Source: Paenarthrobacter nitroguajacolicus JCM 14115
GTDB taxonomy: Bacteria; Actinomycetota; Actinomycetes; Actinomycetales; Micrococcaceae
NCBI GenBank assembly: GCA_001313365.1
Contig: BBFS01000086.1
Coordinates: 1 to 20,679, forward strand
Length of the DNA stretch: 20,679 nucleotides
Direction of reading: 5' to 3'
Numbering within the stretch: the stretch's first letter is position 1; each line of letters begins with the position of its first letter. A program made the translations under genes and the position numbers. Shown one piece after another: positions 10,245 to 20,574 of this stretch. Below the pieces are notes generated by a model. The model was not told where the DNA came from. It did no database searches and worked only from the letters and a program-made list of their open reading frames with translations.

Positions 10245-10280
10245 GAACGGTCGGCACCACATAGTTGGTGCGACCGTTTC
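10245..10280 (+). terminator. hairpin terminator after the repeat/SLH gene
   Basis: GAACGGTCGGCACCA pairs with TTGGTGCGACCGTTTC across a short loop, with one bulged G, 12 bp after the TAG at 10230-10232. Only a short T tract follows, so it may be a weakly intrinsic terminator. Confidence 0.7.
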
Positions 10281-10356
10281 GTACCACCAGGTGTCGCCGT
10301 CAGTGGCAGCTCCTTCCTTTAGTCCTGATTACCTTTCAAATGTGTGGGGGGTTGCG

Positions 10357-12956
10357 GTGTTTCGTCGTGGTGTGGCGTGGTTGGTTGCTGTGGTGTTGGT
10401 GGTGGTGGCGCCGGGGGTTGTTGGTGTTGCCGGCGGCGGTGGCTGCGGATCCGGTGGTGGAGAACGTTGTGACGTTCTCTGACGTGCCTGAGTCCTCGCA
10501 GTTCGCTACGGAGATTTCGTGGTTGGCGGCGTCTGGTATTTCCACGGGTTGGGATGCCGGTGGCGGGGGTGCGGCAGTACCGTCCGTTGGAGTCCATTGC
10601 CCGTGATGCGATGGCCGCGTTCCTGTACCGTCATGCCGGGTCACCGGCGTTCACCGCTCCTGCGGTATCACCGTTCACGGATGTCCCTGCCGGGGGGGCT
10701 TCGTTCTATAAGGAGATCACCTGGCTGGCCTCGGAGGGCATTTCCACGGGCTGGGACGTCGGGGGGGCCGGGAAGCGTGAGTACCGGCCGTTGTCCCCCG
10801 ATTGCCCGTGATGCGATGGCCGCGTTTTTGTACCGGTACGCGGACAAGCCAGTGTTCACGGCCCCCGCCGGTGTCGCCGTTCGTGGATGTTCCGGCTGGT
10901 GGCGGGTTCTATGCGGAGATCACCTGGCTGTCTGCGTCGGGCATTTCCACCGGCTGGGATGTCGGTAACGGGGGTGCGGGAGTACCGGCCGTTGAACGGG
11001 ATCGCCCGTGATGCGATGGCTGCGTTCCTGTACCGGTACGCGGGCCAGAAAGCACCTGCTGACCCGGGGGGGAACCCTGCAGCGGGGACGGTCACGGTGG
11101 CCCCCCCGACGTCGAGGTCCTGGAACCATCCCAACTGGAAACAGCGCTGGTAACCGCGGACACGGTGGTCCTTCCCTCGGATCAGGCGCTGGAGATCAAA
11201 CCCAATGACGTGCTGGTCTCCGGTGTCACCACCGGTACCCCGGACGGGTTGCTGGTCCGTGTGGTCCAGGTAGTGCGGGACCCCCGGTGGAAACACCCTC
11301 GTCAAGACCAAACCCGCCACCCTCCCCGAAGCTGTGGTCTCCACCGGCGGGCTGCTCGAGGTGAGCGGCACCCCGGTGAGGTCAGAGTTCATCCCGGAGC
11401 CCGACGTCGTGGTTGAACCAGACGCGGCCCCGACCGCAACAAAGCCGGACATGGCCCAACCGTTCGCAGAGGCCTCGGCGGATGTGTTCAACAAGTCGAT
11501 GACGTTCAAGAAGACCGTGAAGGGTGAGTTCGGCAAACCCGACGCACCCTTGACCGGTAATGGATCGGTGACGTTGAAGTCGTCCGTGACGGCGAAGGCC
11601 ACGGCGAAGATGACCTTGGACGTCGGCTTCCTGCAGTTGAAGGAAGCCTCGGTTGTGGTGACGCCGTCGGTCAAGGCCGAGCATTCCGTCACGGCCGAGG
11701 GGGTCATTGAAGGGTCAGGTGACGTCAAAGCTTGGTGAACTCAATGCCTGGTTCACGTTCTGGGTTGGGCCGGTCCCCCCCGTGGCAGTGACCGCCGATG
11801 CGGAGATGAATGCGAACTTCGCCCTGGACGGGGATGCGCAGGTGGTTTTCTCCTCGTCGCAGACTGTTTCCAGCGGTCACGGTTTCAAATACAAAAACGG
11901 CTCGTTCAACCTGGTCAATGACAAGCCCTCCACTGCCGGGATCCAGAATCAATACAAGGCATCGGCGTCTCTAACCGTGAGGGCGTCACTGGATTTTGAT
12001 GCCACGATCAAGCTCTACGGCGTCGCTGGGATCACGTTCGGAATGGGACCGTACGCGACCACCACCATCACCGTTACCGCGGCAAGCGGGCAACAACTCA
12101 GCTGGACCTGCCCCTTGGAGTTGGGCGTCGAAGGCCGGCTCGGTGTGACTGCAGGCATCGAGATCATGGGCTTCGACTTGGGCGAGTGGGAAGCCACAGT
12201 AACCAAGTCATGGCCACTGTTCACTGCAAACCCCTGCCAGGGCACCACCGTTATCCAGCCCCCCACCGACAAACCCCCCCACGCCGACGCCGACTAACAC
12301 ATCGACGCCGACTAACCCACCCGGTCCGGGCATAACGCTTCCGCAAGTGCCGGTTCGCGTCGGACAGAGCGGGCAAGCAGTTTTGGTCGAGGATGGCGGC
12401 GATGTCGGCTCGGTCCAATGGATCTCAAGCCCGCTGCCCAACACAGTACTGTCTGCCGGCCAGCCCACAATCCCGGCGACCCTGACGTGGTCACCGAAAA
12501 CCGTCGAGACTGTCCAGTTCTCGATTCGGGTCACCTATAACGACGGGAGCACTAAGGATATGTCGGGGGTCCATGCGCGCTTACGCGGTGCCGGCTCCGT
12601 CGCTTGCTGTGGGAAATCTGCAGTCCACCTACGTAGCCACATCGGACCGTGGAACCCCATACTCCGTTGTTACCTTCGAGATCACCAAAACTACGGCGTC
12701 CAACACAACGCCCTTGAAGACCCTTACGGACAAAGAGGACCCAGCCAGCGACTACTACGCGTACACAGGCGGCGACACGAACGCCAACGACGTTCTGGAT
12801 ATCGGTGAGAAGTGGCAGTATCGGGCCTTCTACCTTGATTGGCGGCCGTCAGAGCCGGGCAATAGCAGGACGCGTACCCTTCTGGTCCGCGCCAACGACA
12901 CCACCGGCGCGGGCTCATGGATTGACGCCGAAGTCGCCTACACAATGACGCGCTAG
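10357..12956 (+). CDS. large secreted protein with three N-terminal SLH domains and a long beta-rich body, frameshifted
   Basis: About 865 residues when joined. GTG 10357 follows a G-run ribosome site (10346-10351), and the signal peptide VFRRGVAWLVAVVL..AAVAA-DPV is restored by removing one G near 10414. Three SLH-type domains follow (SQFATEISWLAASGISTGW, ASFYKEITWLASEGISTGW, GGFYAEITWLSASGISTGW). Next come a module with EPSQLETALVTAD..LPSDQALEIKPNDVLVSGV, an unrecognised stretch with amphipathic beta strands (TLKSSVTAKATAKMTLDVGF), a section ending in CQGTTVIQPP, a Pro/Thr linker (PTPTPTNTSTPTNPP) and a final beta domain with DTNANDVLDIGEKWQYRAFY, resembling DUF11/DUF7507-type surface repeats. 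Breaks fall near 10564, 10795, 10866, 10970, 11065-11105, 11285, 11710, 12273 and 12566. Each of the SLH breaks corresponds to four G or C read as five. The body's function is unknown; TAG is at 12954-12956. Confidence 0.82.
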
Positions 12957-12970
12957 TTTGACCCTAAGAC

Positions 12971-13019
12971 AACGACGCCGGAGGTGAGGTTGAAATCCAA
13001 CCTGACCTCCGGCGTCGTT
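12971..13019. terminator. strong bidirectional hairpin terminator
   Basis: AACGACGCCGGAGGTGAGGTTG pairs with its reverse complement across a short AAAT-type loop with a single mismatch, about 22 paired bases. It sits between two convergent genes and so can end transcripts from both sides. Confidence 0.88.
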
Positions 13020-13062
13020 CTTGTCATGAAAAGAGACGGCTAGCGCCGCTTATCCGCCGTCG

Positions 13063-13377
13063 CTAGTTCAGCTCGAGGCTGGGAAAAACAGCGTCCGTCC
13101 CCCGCCGCAGGGCTCTCGCTAACTGATCAACAGCGCGCGCCGATTCGGCTGATCCGACGTCGGAGAATGAGCCGTTCCCGCTGTACAACGAGAGTGCGTC
13201 GGCAGCAGCCGAGCGGAGGGTTCGAGCGTCCGTCACGTCAACAAACTGCTTGTCGAGCCAATCGGCGGTGTGCTGGCGCTGCACATCGTGCTCGAGTTGG
13301 GCGACGGACCGCACTTCGGCGATTGCAGAGGTGATCTCAGCACGGACAGCGTCGACGGTTCGTTGGTGGTTCCCCAT
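13063..13377 (-). CDS. hypothetical protein, 104 residues
   Basis: An intact open frame MGNHQRTVDAVRAEITSAIA..AVFPSLELN. It is soluble and rich in Ala, Asp, Arg and Ser, with predicted helices, no signal peptide, no membrane segment and no recognised domain. It converges on the large SLH gene with the hairpin at 12971-13019 between them, and is divergent from the next small gene with about 70 bp between. It contains only short G/C runs, which fits its frame being unbroken. The ribosome site is weak (AGG about 12 nt upstream). Confidence 0.6.
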   Translation of the reverse strand: MGNHQRTVDAVRAEITSAIAEVRSVAQLEHDVQRQHTADWLDKQFVDVTDARTLRSAAADALSLYSGNGSFSDVGSAESARAVDQLARALRRGTDAVFPSLELN

Positions 13378-13445
13378 GTCACCAGCCTACGGACGCAGCA
13401 CGGGCCTCAAAGCCATCGGCACAACCCTTCCGGATAGGATTCGTT

Positions 13446-13837
13446 GTGATGTTCAGCCAAGACAAGCAGTTCCGCAGGCCTGACGGCACCCTCTACGACC
13501 CCCCCAGCAGCTTCAACGTGCGTCAGTACGAGGAGCAGTACGGCCCCCCCGGCGGCGTGCCGGAAGGGTACTCCATGGGTGCCATTACGCCCGTCCAGAG
13601 CCTGGACTCATCACAGCTTTGGCTATCTTCCTCACGCTCATATCCGTCGGTATGCTCGCGCTGAGTTTCCTCGTCATAGCGTCCGGCGGTGAGCTTAAGG
13701 TGATCCTGCTCGGGTGCGCGGTGGGCACCGGAGGGTTAGTGATGTGCGTTTACGCGTTCCGCCTCGCGGCAAAACGACGGCGCTGGTTGCGGGAGCAGCG
13801 CGCCAAGGCCGCACACACGCAGTCGCCCAGAGGCTGA
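13446..13837 (+). CDS. small membrane protein, hypothetical, frameshifted
   Basis: The N-terminal half is polar with a Pro/Tyr-rich segment (YDPPSSFNVRQYEEQYGPPGG). The C-terminal half has two hydrophobic helices (IFLTLISVGMLALSFLVIAS and VILLGCAVGTGGLVMCVYAF), followed by a basic tail (KRRRWLREQRAKAA), suggesting a two-helix membrane protein with both ends inside. The two halves are in different frames; restoring one C near 13601 (AGCCTGG to AGCCCTGG) joins them as PVQSPGLITALAIF. The start is GTG 13446 or ATG 13449, with AGGA 6 nt before the GTG. No family is recognised. It converges on the acyltransferase fusion gene with about 19 bp between stops. Confidence 0.65.
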
Positions 13838-13856
13838 ACAACGGACGAGCCAAGTT

Positions 13857-16501
13857 TCACAACCTAATTCTCTGAGCAGCACGCCGAGCAGCACTGCGGG
13901 CCCGAAGCCACCGCTCGGCGTTGCCCATCGCACGGGTTGCCAACGCCCAGTACGCCACCCCCCCTGCCGCCAGGGATGCCGCCACCGCCAAGCCTTTGCT
14001 GAACTCGTCGAAGTACGGATACACCAGCCAGTGGGTGACGTAGATGTAGAGGGATGAACTGGCGAGCAGCGCCGTGATGCGATGAAGACCGCGGGGGGGA
14101 ACGGGCAGGGTGGGGGATCCACAGCAGAATGAGGAAACCAACCAGGATGGTGGCGCTACGGTATTCGTCCGGGAAGGATCCGGGAATCGTCAACAGGGCC
14201 AGGGCCGTCATGGCAGCTCGTTGCCACCATCGCCGGGACACCGCCGCCGCCCAACCGAAGGCGAAGAGCCACAGTACAGGTCCCTGCCCCCCCGGGTAGG
14301 GCAGTTGAACGACATCAAAGCGCTGCAAGAGATCAATGCCTGCCAGGACCAGTGGAAAGGCCCAAGGCCACCTGCGCAGCGCCCTATCAACGCCAGGAAT
14401 GACCAAGAGGATCGCCAAGCCGAGCAGGATGTGGACCAGCACCTCAACGAACCAAAAACGCGACAGGTCAGTCCACCCTGGCGGGCCCACCAAGGAATTC
14501 AGTAAGAAGACGTTGTGCCAGCGATAGTCGTCGGTGACGACGAACGCGAGGCCGATCACTGCGATGCTGGGCACCACTATCCGCGCGACAGCCCGCAATT
14601 GCCGTCTAAGCCGCTCGAGCCTGGACCCCGTGAGCTGGAAACGCGCAAAGTTGTAGCCGGCCAAGGCCATGAGAACGTGCGCGGTCCCTTCCCAAGAGAA
14701 AAAGTCGATGTGCGTGGCCACGATGAAAACGATGGCCACAGCACGGAGGACAATCCCTGTTTCCATGCTCGCGAGCAGCTTGCTTTGCCACTTCTGCACG
14801 GCACGGCCAACCGAGCCCGGAGCTCCCGCTTTCCCCCAAGTCTCCCGACGGTGCTGAGTCCGGCGCGGGAACGAGCTCACAGATGGGCATCGTGTGCCAT
14901 CCTTGTGGAATCCGGCCAAGAACCTTCTCCAGCCGCACGGACACCGCTACGTAAGATAGCGAGTCTCCACCTAGGGAAACGAAACTGTCCGTGATAGCAA
15001 CGTCCTGACGCTCCAAGGCATCTGAGAAGATTCTCTGCACAGAATCCGTCGTCGCGGGCGAATCGTCGTCGTCGGCGTGGAGAACGTCTTCCGGCTGGGC
15101 AGGCTCCGCACGGACGGACAGCGCCAGGATAGCGGGGGGGTAGTCAGGTTTCCCGTTGGCCAGCCGCGGAATGGACGGTACAGAGTAAAGTTCGACGGCG
15201 GCACGCGGCACCCGCAGGTCCTGCGCCAATGTTTTGGCCGCCAAGGCGAGGTCACGGTCCCCCCCTTCCACTGCCGCAACCACCTTCTCGTCCGAGCCGG
15301 CAGCGGCGGCACTAAGGCCAAGGTCTGCAAGGAGCCGCTCTACTTGTCCCAGATCAATCCGGAGCCCTGCGATTTTGACGAACCTGCTGCGCCGGCCAAC
15401 GATCTCATAGAGGCCGCCCGGGCCTTGACGAGCAAGGTCGCCGGTACGGAGCTCCGTAACTTCGCGGCCGAGAGCCAGATCCTCCGGTCGCTGCGCATAG
15501 CCCAGCATGACGTTGGGGGGGCCGGTAAATACGAGTTCGCTGGCATCGAGCCCCGGAACGGTTCAAGCCGGAACGCCCCCGCCTGGCACTGGCACTCCGA
15601 TTGCATGCGGGTGGAGTACCGCTTGGTCGGGCGGCAGGTAGGCCATCCGGGCTGTCGCCTCCGTCTGCCCGTACATGACAAAAAGGTCCCAGCCGCGTTT
15701 TTGGCCCAGTTCAGCGAATGAACGGACCTTTTCCGGGGGGGCCAGACGGCCTCCTGCCTGGGTGATGTAACGCAGGCTCGGAAAGTCCATGCGCTCGAAG
15801 CCCACCCGGTCAAGAAGATCGAAGGTGTACGGCACTGCGGCGAACGACGTCACGTGCCGGGACCGGACCAGTTCCCAAAAACAAGGGTCCACCACCGACA
15901 GGTCTGTCAGTGCGATCGAGGCACCCACCAGCAAGTGGCTGTTGACCACGCTCATCCCGTAGCAGTATGAGAGGGGAAGCGTGGTGGCTGCGGTGTCACT
16001 TGGACGCAGGTGCAAGTACTCGGCGATGGCGGCCGCGTTGGCCTGGACGGAGGCGCTGGAGAGGCGAACGAGTTTTGGCGATCCGGTGGAACCGGAGGTG
16101 CTGACCAAGAGTGCCAGCTCAGGGTGTAAATCGTGCCGGGTCTCATCCCTCCGGACGTCCAGGACACAATCGCCCTGCGCTGAACGGGCAACAATGTCCG
16201 GGTCATAGGCGGCAATGAGCTTTTCGGAGGCTTGGCCGCCACCCGGGGGGCAAGATCAGCAGTGGATGTCCGGATGCCAGCGCGGCGAGATAGACGGTTA
16301 GCGACGACAGGGTGTTCTCGGCCTCAAGGGCAATCAGGCATCGGGCAGGACCGAACGAGCGCGCCATCGCCCCCCCACGACCTGGGCCAGCTCACCATAA
16401 CTAATTGAGCGTTCCCCCCCGATACTGATGGCGGTACGGTCTCCGAACGCGGCCAGATTGGCGGCGAACGAAACTCCGGCCACATCCGGCTGAATAGTCA
16501 C
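13857..16501 (-). CDS. adenylation domain - carrier protein - membrane acyltransferase-3 fusion, frameshifted
   Basis: About 880 residues. (1) Adenylate-forming domain, roughly residues 1-455: VSTSGSTGSPK (phosphate loop), VMYGQTEATARM, ELRTGDLA, GRRSRFVKIAGLRIDLGQVE and the catalytic-lysine motif NGKPDY. The region after the phosphate loop (PLSYCYGMSVVNSHL) lacks the Asp that NRPS domains use to hold an alpha-amino group, so a plain carboxylic acid is more likely than an amino acid (inference). (2) Carrier protein, about 475-545, with LGGDSLSYV around the phosphopantetheine serine. (3) About 575-880, a multi-helix membrane domain of the acyltransferase-3 type: LRAVAIVFIVATHIDF retains the family's Arg and His, and SSLYIYVTHWLVYP is a typical late helix. 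Breaks fall at G/C runs near 16372, 16418, 16244, 15513-15600, 14835 and 14100-14120. GTG 16501 lies next to an iron box and has no strong ribosome site. Likely role: activate an acid, load it and hand it across the membrane to a surface glycan or small molecule. Confidence 0.8.
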
Positions 16502-16514
16502 ACCCGGGATTTAA

Positions 16515-16533
16515 CAAGGTAAACCTAACCTAA
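16515..16533 (-). promoter_or_regulatory. DtxR/IdeR-type iron box before the adenylation-acyltransferase fusion
   Basis: Minus-strand TTAGGTTAGGTTTACCTTG matches the known DtxR/IdeR consensus TWAGGTWAGSCTWACCTWA at all but two positions. It lies 13 bp before the GTG at 16501, in the 72-bp gap after fbpC, where bound repressor would block initiation. This implies de-repression when iron is scarce. Confidence 0.75.
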
Positions 16534-16573
16534 CTCAACTGGATTATGCCCTGTGCCCCCCCGAATATGACAG

Positions 16574-17753
16574 CTAAGCGCTCACCGGGAACGCTACGCC
16601 CTCGCCGACCACTCGAAGGCAAAGCTCCGTGCCAGGTTTGGTGATGGATGCATTCCAATGCCTGATGGTGATGACTTCGCCGCCGCCAGGGTAGCGATGA
16701 CCGTTGCCGGAGCTTCCTCCGTCTGGAGCAGCATAAGCACCGAGTTTGATTCGCACGGTGGTTTCCGGGCCGAAGTAGTCGGTGTCCACTACAACGCCAC
16801 GGATAGGGCCATCCGGGGGGGCGATGCGGATTTGTTCCGGCCGCAGCATGAGTTGGACCTTGCCTTGAGCCGGCGGACGCCTGACGGGGGGGATACCGCC
16901 CAGCGAGCATGTGGCCAGGGAGCCTTCCATCCAGGCGTCCAGAATGACCGCCTCCCCCCCGAGGAACTCCGCGGTGGCACGGTCCGCGGGACGAGTGTAA
17001 ACGACAAAAGGGTTGCCAATTTGGGCCAGCGTTCCATCACGCATGATGGCCACCTGATCCGCGAATGACAACGCCTCGGCTTGGTCGTGGGTGACCAGGA
17101 TGGTGGTCACCCCTGCTTCGTTCAGAACCTTGGCCACGGCTCTCCGCGTCGCGACGCGAAGCCCGGCATCGAGGGCGGAGAACGGCTCATCGAGGAGCAT
17201 CAATTCGGGCTCCCGAGCCAGGGCCCGTGCCAATGCAACCCTTTGTTGCTGACCGCCTGACAACTGGTGAGGGCGGCGCTTTGCCATGGACGCATCGAGC
17301 GAAACCATCGCGAGAAGTTCCTCAACGCGTGCCCGCACGCCCCGCCGACCGCCGTCGAGCGTTCCGTGATCCAGACCGAAGGAGATGTTCTGTCCCACCG
17401 AAAGATGCGGGAAAAGGGCGCCGTCTTGGGCGACGTAGCTACGTGCCGCTTGTGCGCGGGGGGGACCCGGACCCCCGTTTCCGGCAACCAAGGTTCCGTT
17501 GAGACTGATCGCGCCCTTGGTGGGATGTTCAAAACCGGCGATGAGCCTGAGCAACGTGGTTTTGCCCGAGCCTGACGGACCCACAATGGCTGTGGTGCCC
17601 CCTTTGGATACGGAGAGGTCAATTCCCCTTAACACTGTCTGCGGACCAAAATTCTTGGTGACGCCGGCAATGTCGAGGTGAGTGTCCGTTGTTGGTGCAA
17701 CAGAGGGTGCAACGCGCGGAGCCGCGAAACCCGGGGGAGGAATGAGTAGTCAC
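16574..17753 (-). CDS. fbpC: Fe(III) ABC transporter ATP-binding protein
   Basis: The ATPase that powers iron import through the permease encoded upstream. Motifs in order: GPSGSGKTT (Walker A), [14 protein letters not shown] (Q-loop region), [15 protein letters not shown] (signature), [11 protein letters not shown] (Walker B) and VTHDQAEA (switch His). A C-terminal regulatory domain contains [10 protein letters not shown], as in FbpC/TOBE-type transport ATPases. The main frame is open from 17635. Reading four C instead of five near 17730 extends it to GTG 17753, giving [23 protein letters not shown] and a GTGA overlap with the permease stop, the usual sign of translational coupling. The frame from 17635 to TAG 16574-16576 is unbroken, although several in-frame 7-base G/C runs may hide added residues. 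Confidence 0.9.
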
Positions 17754-19365
17754 TGTCCGGCCACTTTCTTGGACTGTTGGAAGAGGAGGTACGTCATGGG
17801 GGGGGCCGAGAGCAGGATCATCAGCAGCGCATAGGGTGCCGCGCCGGTGTAGTCGATTTCGCTGCTCTTGCTCCAGAACTCTGTTGCGAGCGTTCGGGTG
17901 CCGTTGGGTGCGAGCAGGAGCGTGGCCGTGAGTTCATTGACGATGGCGAGGAAAACCAGGGCCGCTCCCCCCCCGGCAGCGGCCGGGGCGGTGAGCCGCA
18001 GGGTGACTTTGAAGAAGGACACCAGTGGAGCCTTACCCAGGGACTGGGCGGCCTCGTCGAGCTCCTTGGGCGCTTGGGCAAGACCGGAACGCAGGTTCAC
18101 TAGGCCCGCGGCACGAAAAGCAGCACGTAGGCAGCAATCAGGACACCCGCGGTTTGGTAGACACCCGGAATGGCGCGGATGCTGACGGTGACGAACGCAA
18201 GGCCCACCACGATCCCGGGCATCGAGCTGGTCACGTAGTTGGAGAGCTCGAGCATTTTGCTGAACCAGCTCGGATGCCGGACAGCCAGGTATGCCATGGG
18301 GAAGGCCACCACCGTGGTGACTGCAGCGCCCACTGCCCCCCCGTACATAAGGGTTTGCAGGAGCGCCGGGACGAACTCGTCCGCTGCCCAAACCTCCGGC
18401 CCTCCAGCTACGGTCCAACGCAACACGAACCACACAGGAAGCCCGAACGCCAGGACGGTCAGGCTCAACAACCCCCCAGCTGCGCCGGCGCTTGATAACC
18501 GCCGAGAGGAATCCGGGTGGTCTTGGCCTGGGCGCCGGAACCTACGCGTGCGTAGCGGGCCGAGCCGCGGCTTTTCACCTCGGCGAGCAACAGAATAAGG
18601 CAGAGGAACACCAGAACGCTGGCCAACATATTGCCTGCCGTGCCGTTGAACGTCGACTGAAACTGGACCATGATCGCGGTAGTGAAGGTATCGAAACGGA
18701 TCATGCAAAGCTCCATACTCCGCCAAGAGATGCAACGCCACCAGCAGTGCCCCGCCGGTCATCGCGATACGAAGTTGAGGCAGCACCACTCGGAAAAACA
18801 CGGCCCAAGGACCAAAGCCCATCGAGGCGGCGGACTGCTCGATAGCCGGGTCGAGCCTGCCTAGAGTAGCGGCTGCCGGGATGTAGACGAGCGGGAAGTA
18901 GGACAGCGTGGCGATGAGTACGCCCGACCAAATTCCCTCCAATGAAGGAACCGCGGACACCCATGAGTAGCTGTTCACAAACGCAGGAATTGCCAGAGGC
19001 GCTGCCAACGCGACAGCCCACCACCGGTGCCCGCGAAGGTTGGTCCGCTCCACCAACCAGGCCCCCCCGCCGACGCCCAGCACAAGGCACAGCGGAACAG
19101 TCAAAACCATCAGCATGATCGTGTTCAGCAGCAACTCGCCGACCCGCGGCCGGACAATCAATTCGACGGCGGTGTCCCAACCTGTTGCTGCTGTCATGTA
19201 GACGACATAGCCCAACGGCACCAATGAAAACAGTGCTATCAGCACTGCCAGCAAGGACACTGTGGAAACGCCGAAAGGCGGGCGGGGGGGGCGCTTGCCC
19301 CCCCCACCCGCCGTCGTCGTGCTTTCCTGACTCTGCGAGCCGGAAGCCGAAAACCGAACGGTCAC
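17750..19365 (-). CDS. fbpB: Fe(III) ABC transporter permease, two fused halves, frameshifted
   Basis: About 538 residues and twelve predicted membrane helices, in the two-half layout of FbpB-type permeases. Each half shows an EAA-type cytoplasmic loop that docks the ATPase: [21 protein letters not shown] and [24 protein letters not shown] 19365 follows the fbpA stop by 4 bp, and the TGA overlaps the fbpC GTG, so the three genes form one operon. Breaks fall in the 19284-19305 G8/C8 pair and near 18720, 18478 and 18105. Joined across them the protein has the normal family length, so it is probably functional. Confidence 0.87.
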
Positions 19366-19369
19366 GGAA

Positions 19370-20418
19370 TTACAGCAGTCCTGCCTTGGTCATCAGATCG
19401 GTGACCTTGGTGGAATTCAGCTTGGCCGGATCAACGGCCGGTGCCTGCAGTTCCTTGATGGGAACCAGCTTCTGGTTGGCATCAACCTGGGACGCGATAG
19501 CGTACTCGAACGAGGTCCCCGTCTTGAGGATCTCCTGGCCCTTCTTGCCCGTGATGAACTTCAGGAATGCCTGGGCGTCGGCTGCCTTCTTGGAGGACTT
19601 CAGGACACCGCCGCCTGAGATGGAGAGGAAAGCTCCCGGATCCTGGTTCTTGAAGTAGTACGGCGTGACGTTCTTGGAGTTCTCGCCGGTCTTGGCCTGA
19701 TCGCCGTAATAGTAGTAGTGGTAGATCAGTGCGGCGTCGACCTCTCCGGCGTTGACAGCCTTCATGGCCGTGCCGTTGCCCTTGTAGGCCTTGAAGTTTT
19801 CCTTCATGCCCTTGAGCCAAGCCTCAGTAGCGGCCTCACCCTTGAGTTCGAGCAAAGCCGCAACGATTGCCTGGTAGTCGGCGCCGGTGGGCGAAGCAGC
19901 CCACTTGCCTTCCATTCGGGATTGGCCAGATCAACCATGGACTTGGGGAGCTTGTCTTCGCTGATCTTGTTCTTGTCATAGACCAGAACAGTGGAGCGGG
20001 CAGCGATGCCGGTCCACTTACCCGTGGACGGGCGGAACTCTGCCGGGACCTGATCAGCAGTGGCTTTGTCCACATCTGCGAAGAGGCCAGCGTTCTCAAC
20101 CTGCGCCATTGCAGGTGAGTTCTCCGTGAGGAAAACGTCGGCCGGGGAAGCTGCACCCTCTTGGACGATCTGGTTGGACATCTCAGTGTCCGAGCCCTGG
20201 CGAAGGGTGACCTTGATGCCGGTCTCCTTGGTGAAGGCGTCGATCCATTCCTTGGTCAGGCTCTCGTGCTGGGCGTTGTACACCGTGATGCCTTCGCCTG
20301 AAGCAGCGGCATCAGAGGCGGCAGGTGCGGTGCCGGCGTTGGAGCCACAGGCCGCGAGGCCGAGGGTTGCAGCGGCGGCGAGTGCGATTCCGGCCAGCGC
20401 GTTTTTGCGGAACTTCAT
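19370..20418 (-). CDS. fbpA: Fe(III)-binding lipoprotein of an ABC transporter, one frameshift
   Basis: About 349 residues. MKFRKNALAGIALAAAATLGLAACGS is a lipoprotein signal with the lipobox LAAC; Cys would carry the lipid anchor. The mature part starts ITVYNAQHESLTKEWIDAF, the usual opening of the ferric-binding family, and contains the tyrosine cluster IYHYYYYGD; paired tyrosines in this place bind Fe(III) in FbpA proteins. One break near 19914 is repaired by restoring a G (PEWKGKWAASPTG). ATG 20418 is preceded by AGAAAG, a modest ribosome site, flanked by two expanded G/C runs. It is first gene of the fbpABC operon, with an iron box 60 bp upstream. Confidence 0.9.
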
Positions 20419-20477
20419 GGGGGGGCTACTTTCTGGGGGGGAAGAAGAGGTGTTGGGGACTATCTCCTTCAAGAACT

Positions 20478-20496
20478 TTAGGTTAGCCAAGCCTAA
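20478..20496 (-). promoter_or_regulatory. DtxR/IdeR-type iron box before fbpA
   Basis: TTAGGTTAGCCAAGCCTAA on the plus strand (the site is near-palindromic) matches the DtxR/IdeR consensus at 18 of 19 positions, allowing its degenerate bases. It lies about 60 bp upstream of the fbpA ATG, so iron-loaded repressor should shut the operon. Confidence 0.85.
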
Positions 20497-20574
20497 GCAT
20501 CCAATCCTGGAGGACTTACCAAGCGTGAGTCAGGGCGATTGTTACGGCGACACTCGGCGAGTGACGCTACCCGA

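Noticed and set aside
13857..16501. Complete NRPS siderophore synthetase
   Set aside because: There is no condensation or thioesterase domain; the third domain is a multi-helix acyltransferase-3-type membrane domain, and the adenylation domain lacks the usual amino-acid Asp.
17227..17681. Plus-strand frames opposite fbpC and similar frames elsewhere
   Set aside because: They lie opposite well-supported ATPase motifs, are Arg-rich and show no recognisable domain.
19284..19305. G8-CGCTTG-C8 hairpin as a terminator or regulatory stem
   Set aside because: It lies inside the fbpB coding sequence, where the reading frame requires shorter runs (GGKRPPRPP), so its length is probably artefactual.
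13857..19365. Decayed (pseudogene) iron and acyltransferase region
   Set aside because: All catalytic motifs are intact, joined lengths match the families, stops and starts overlap as in a live operon, and breaks are confined to runs.
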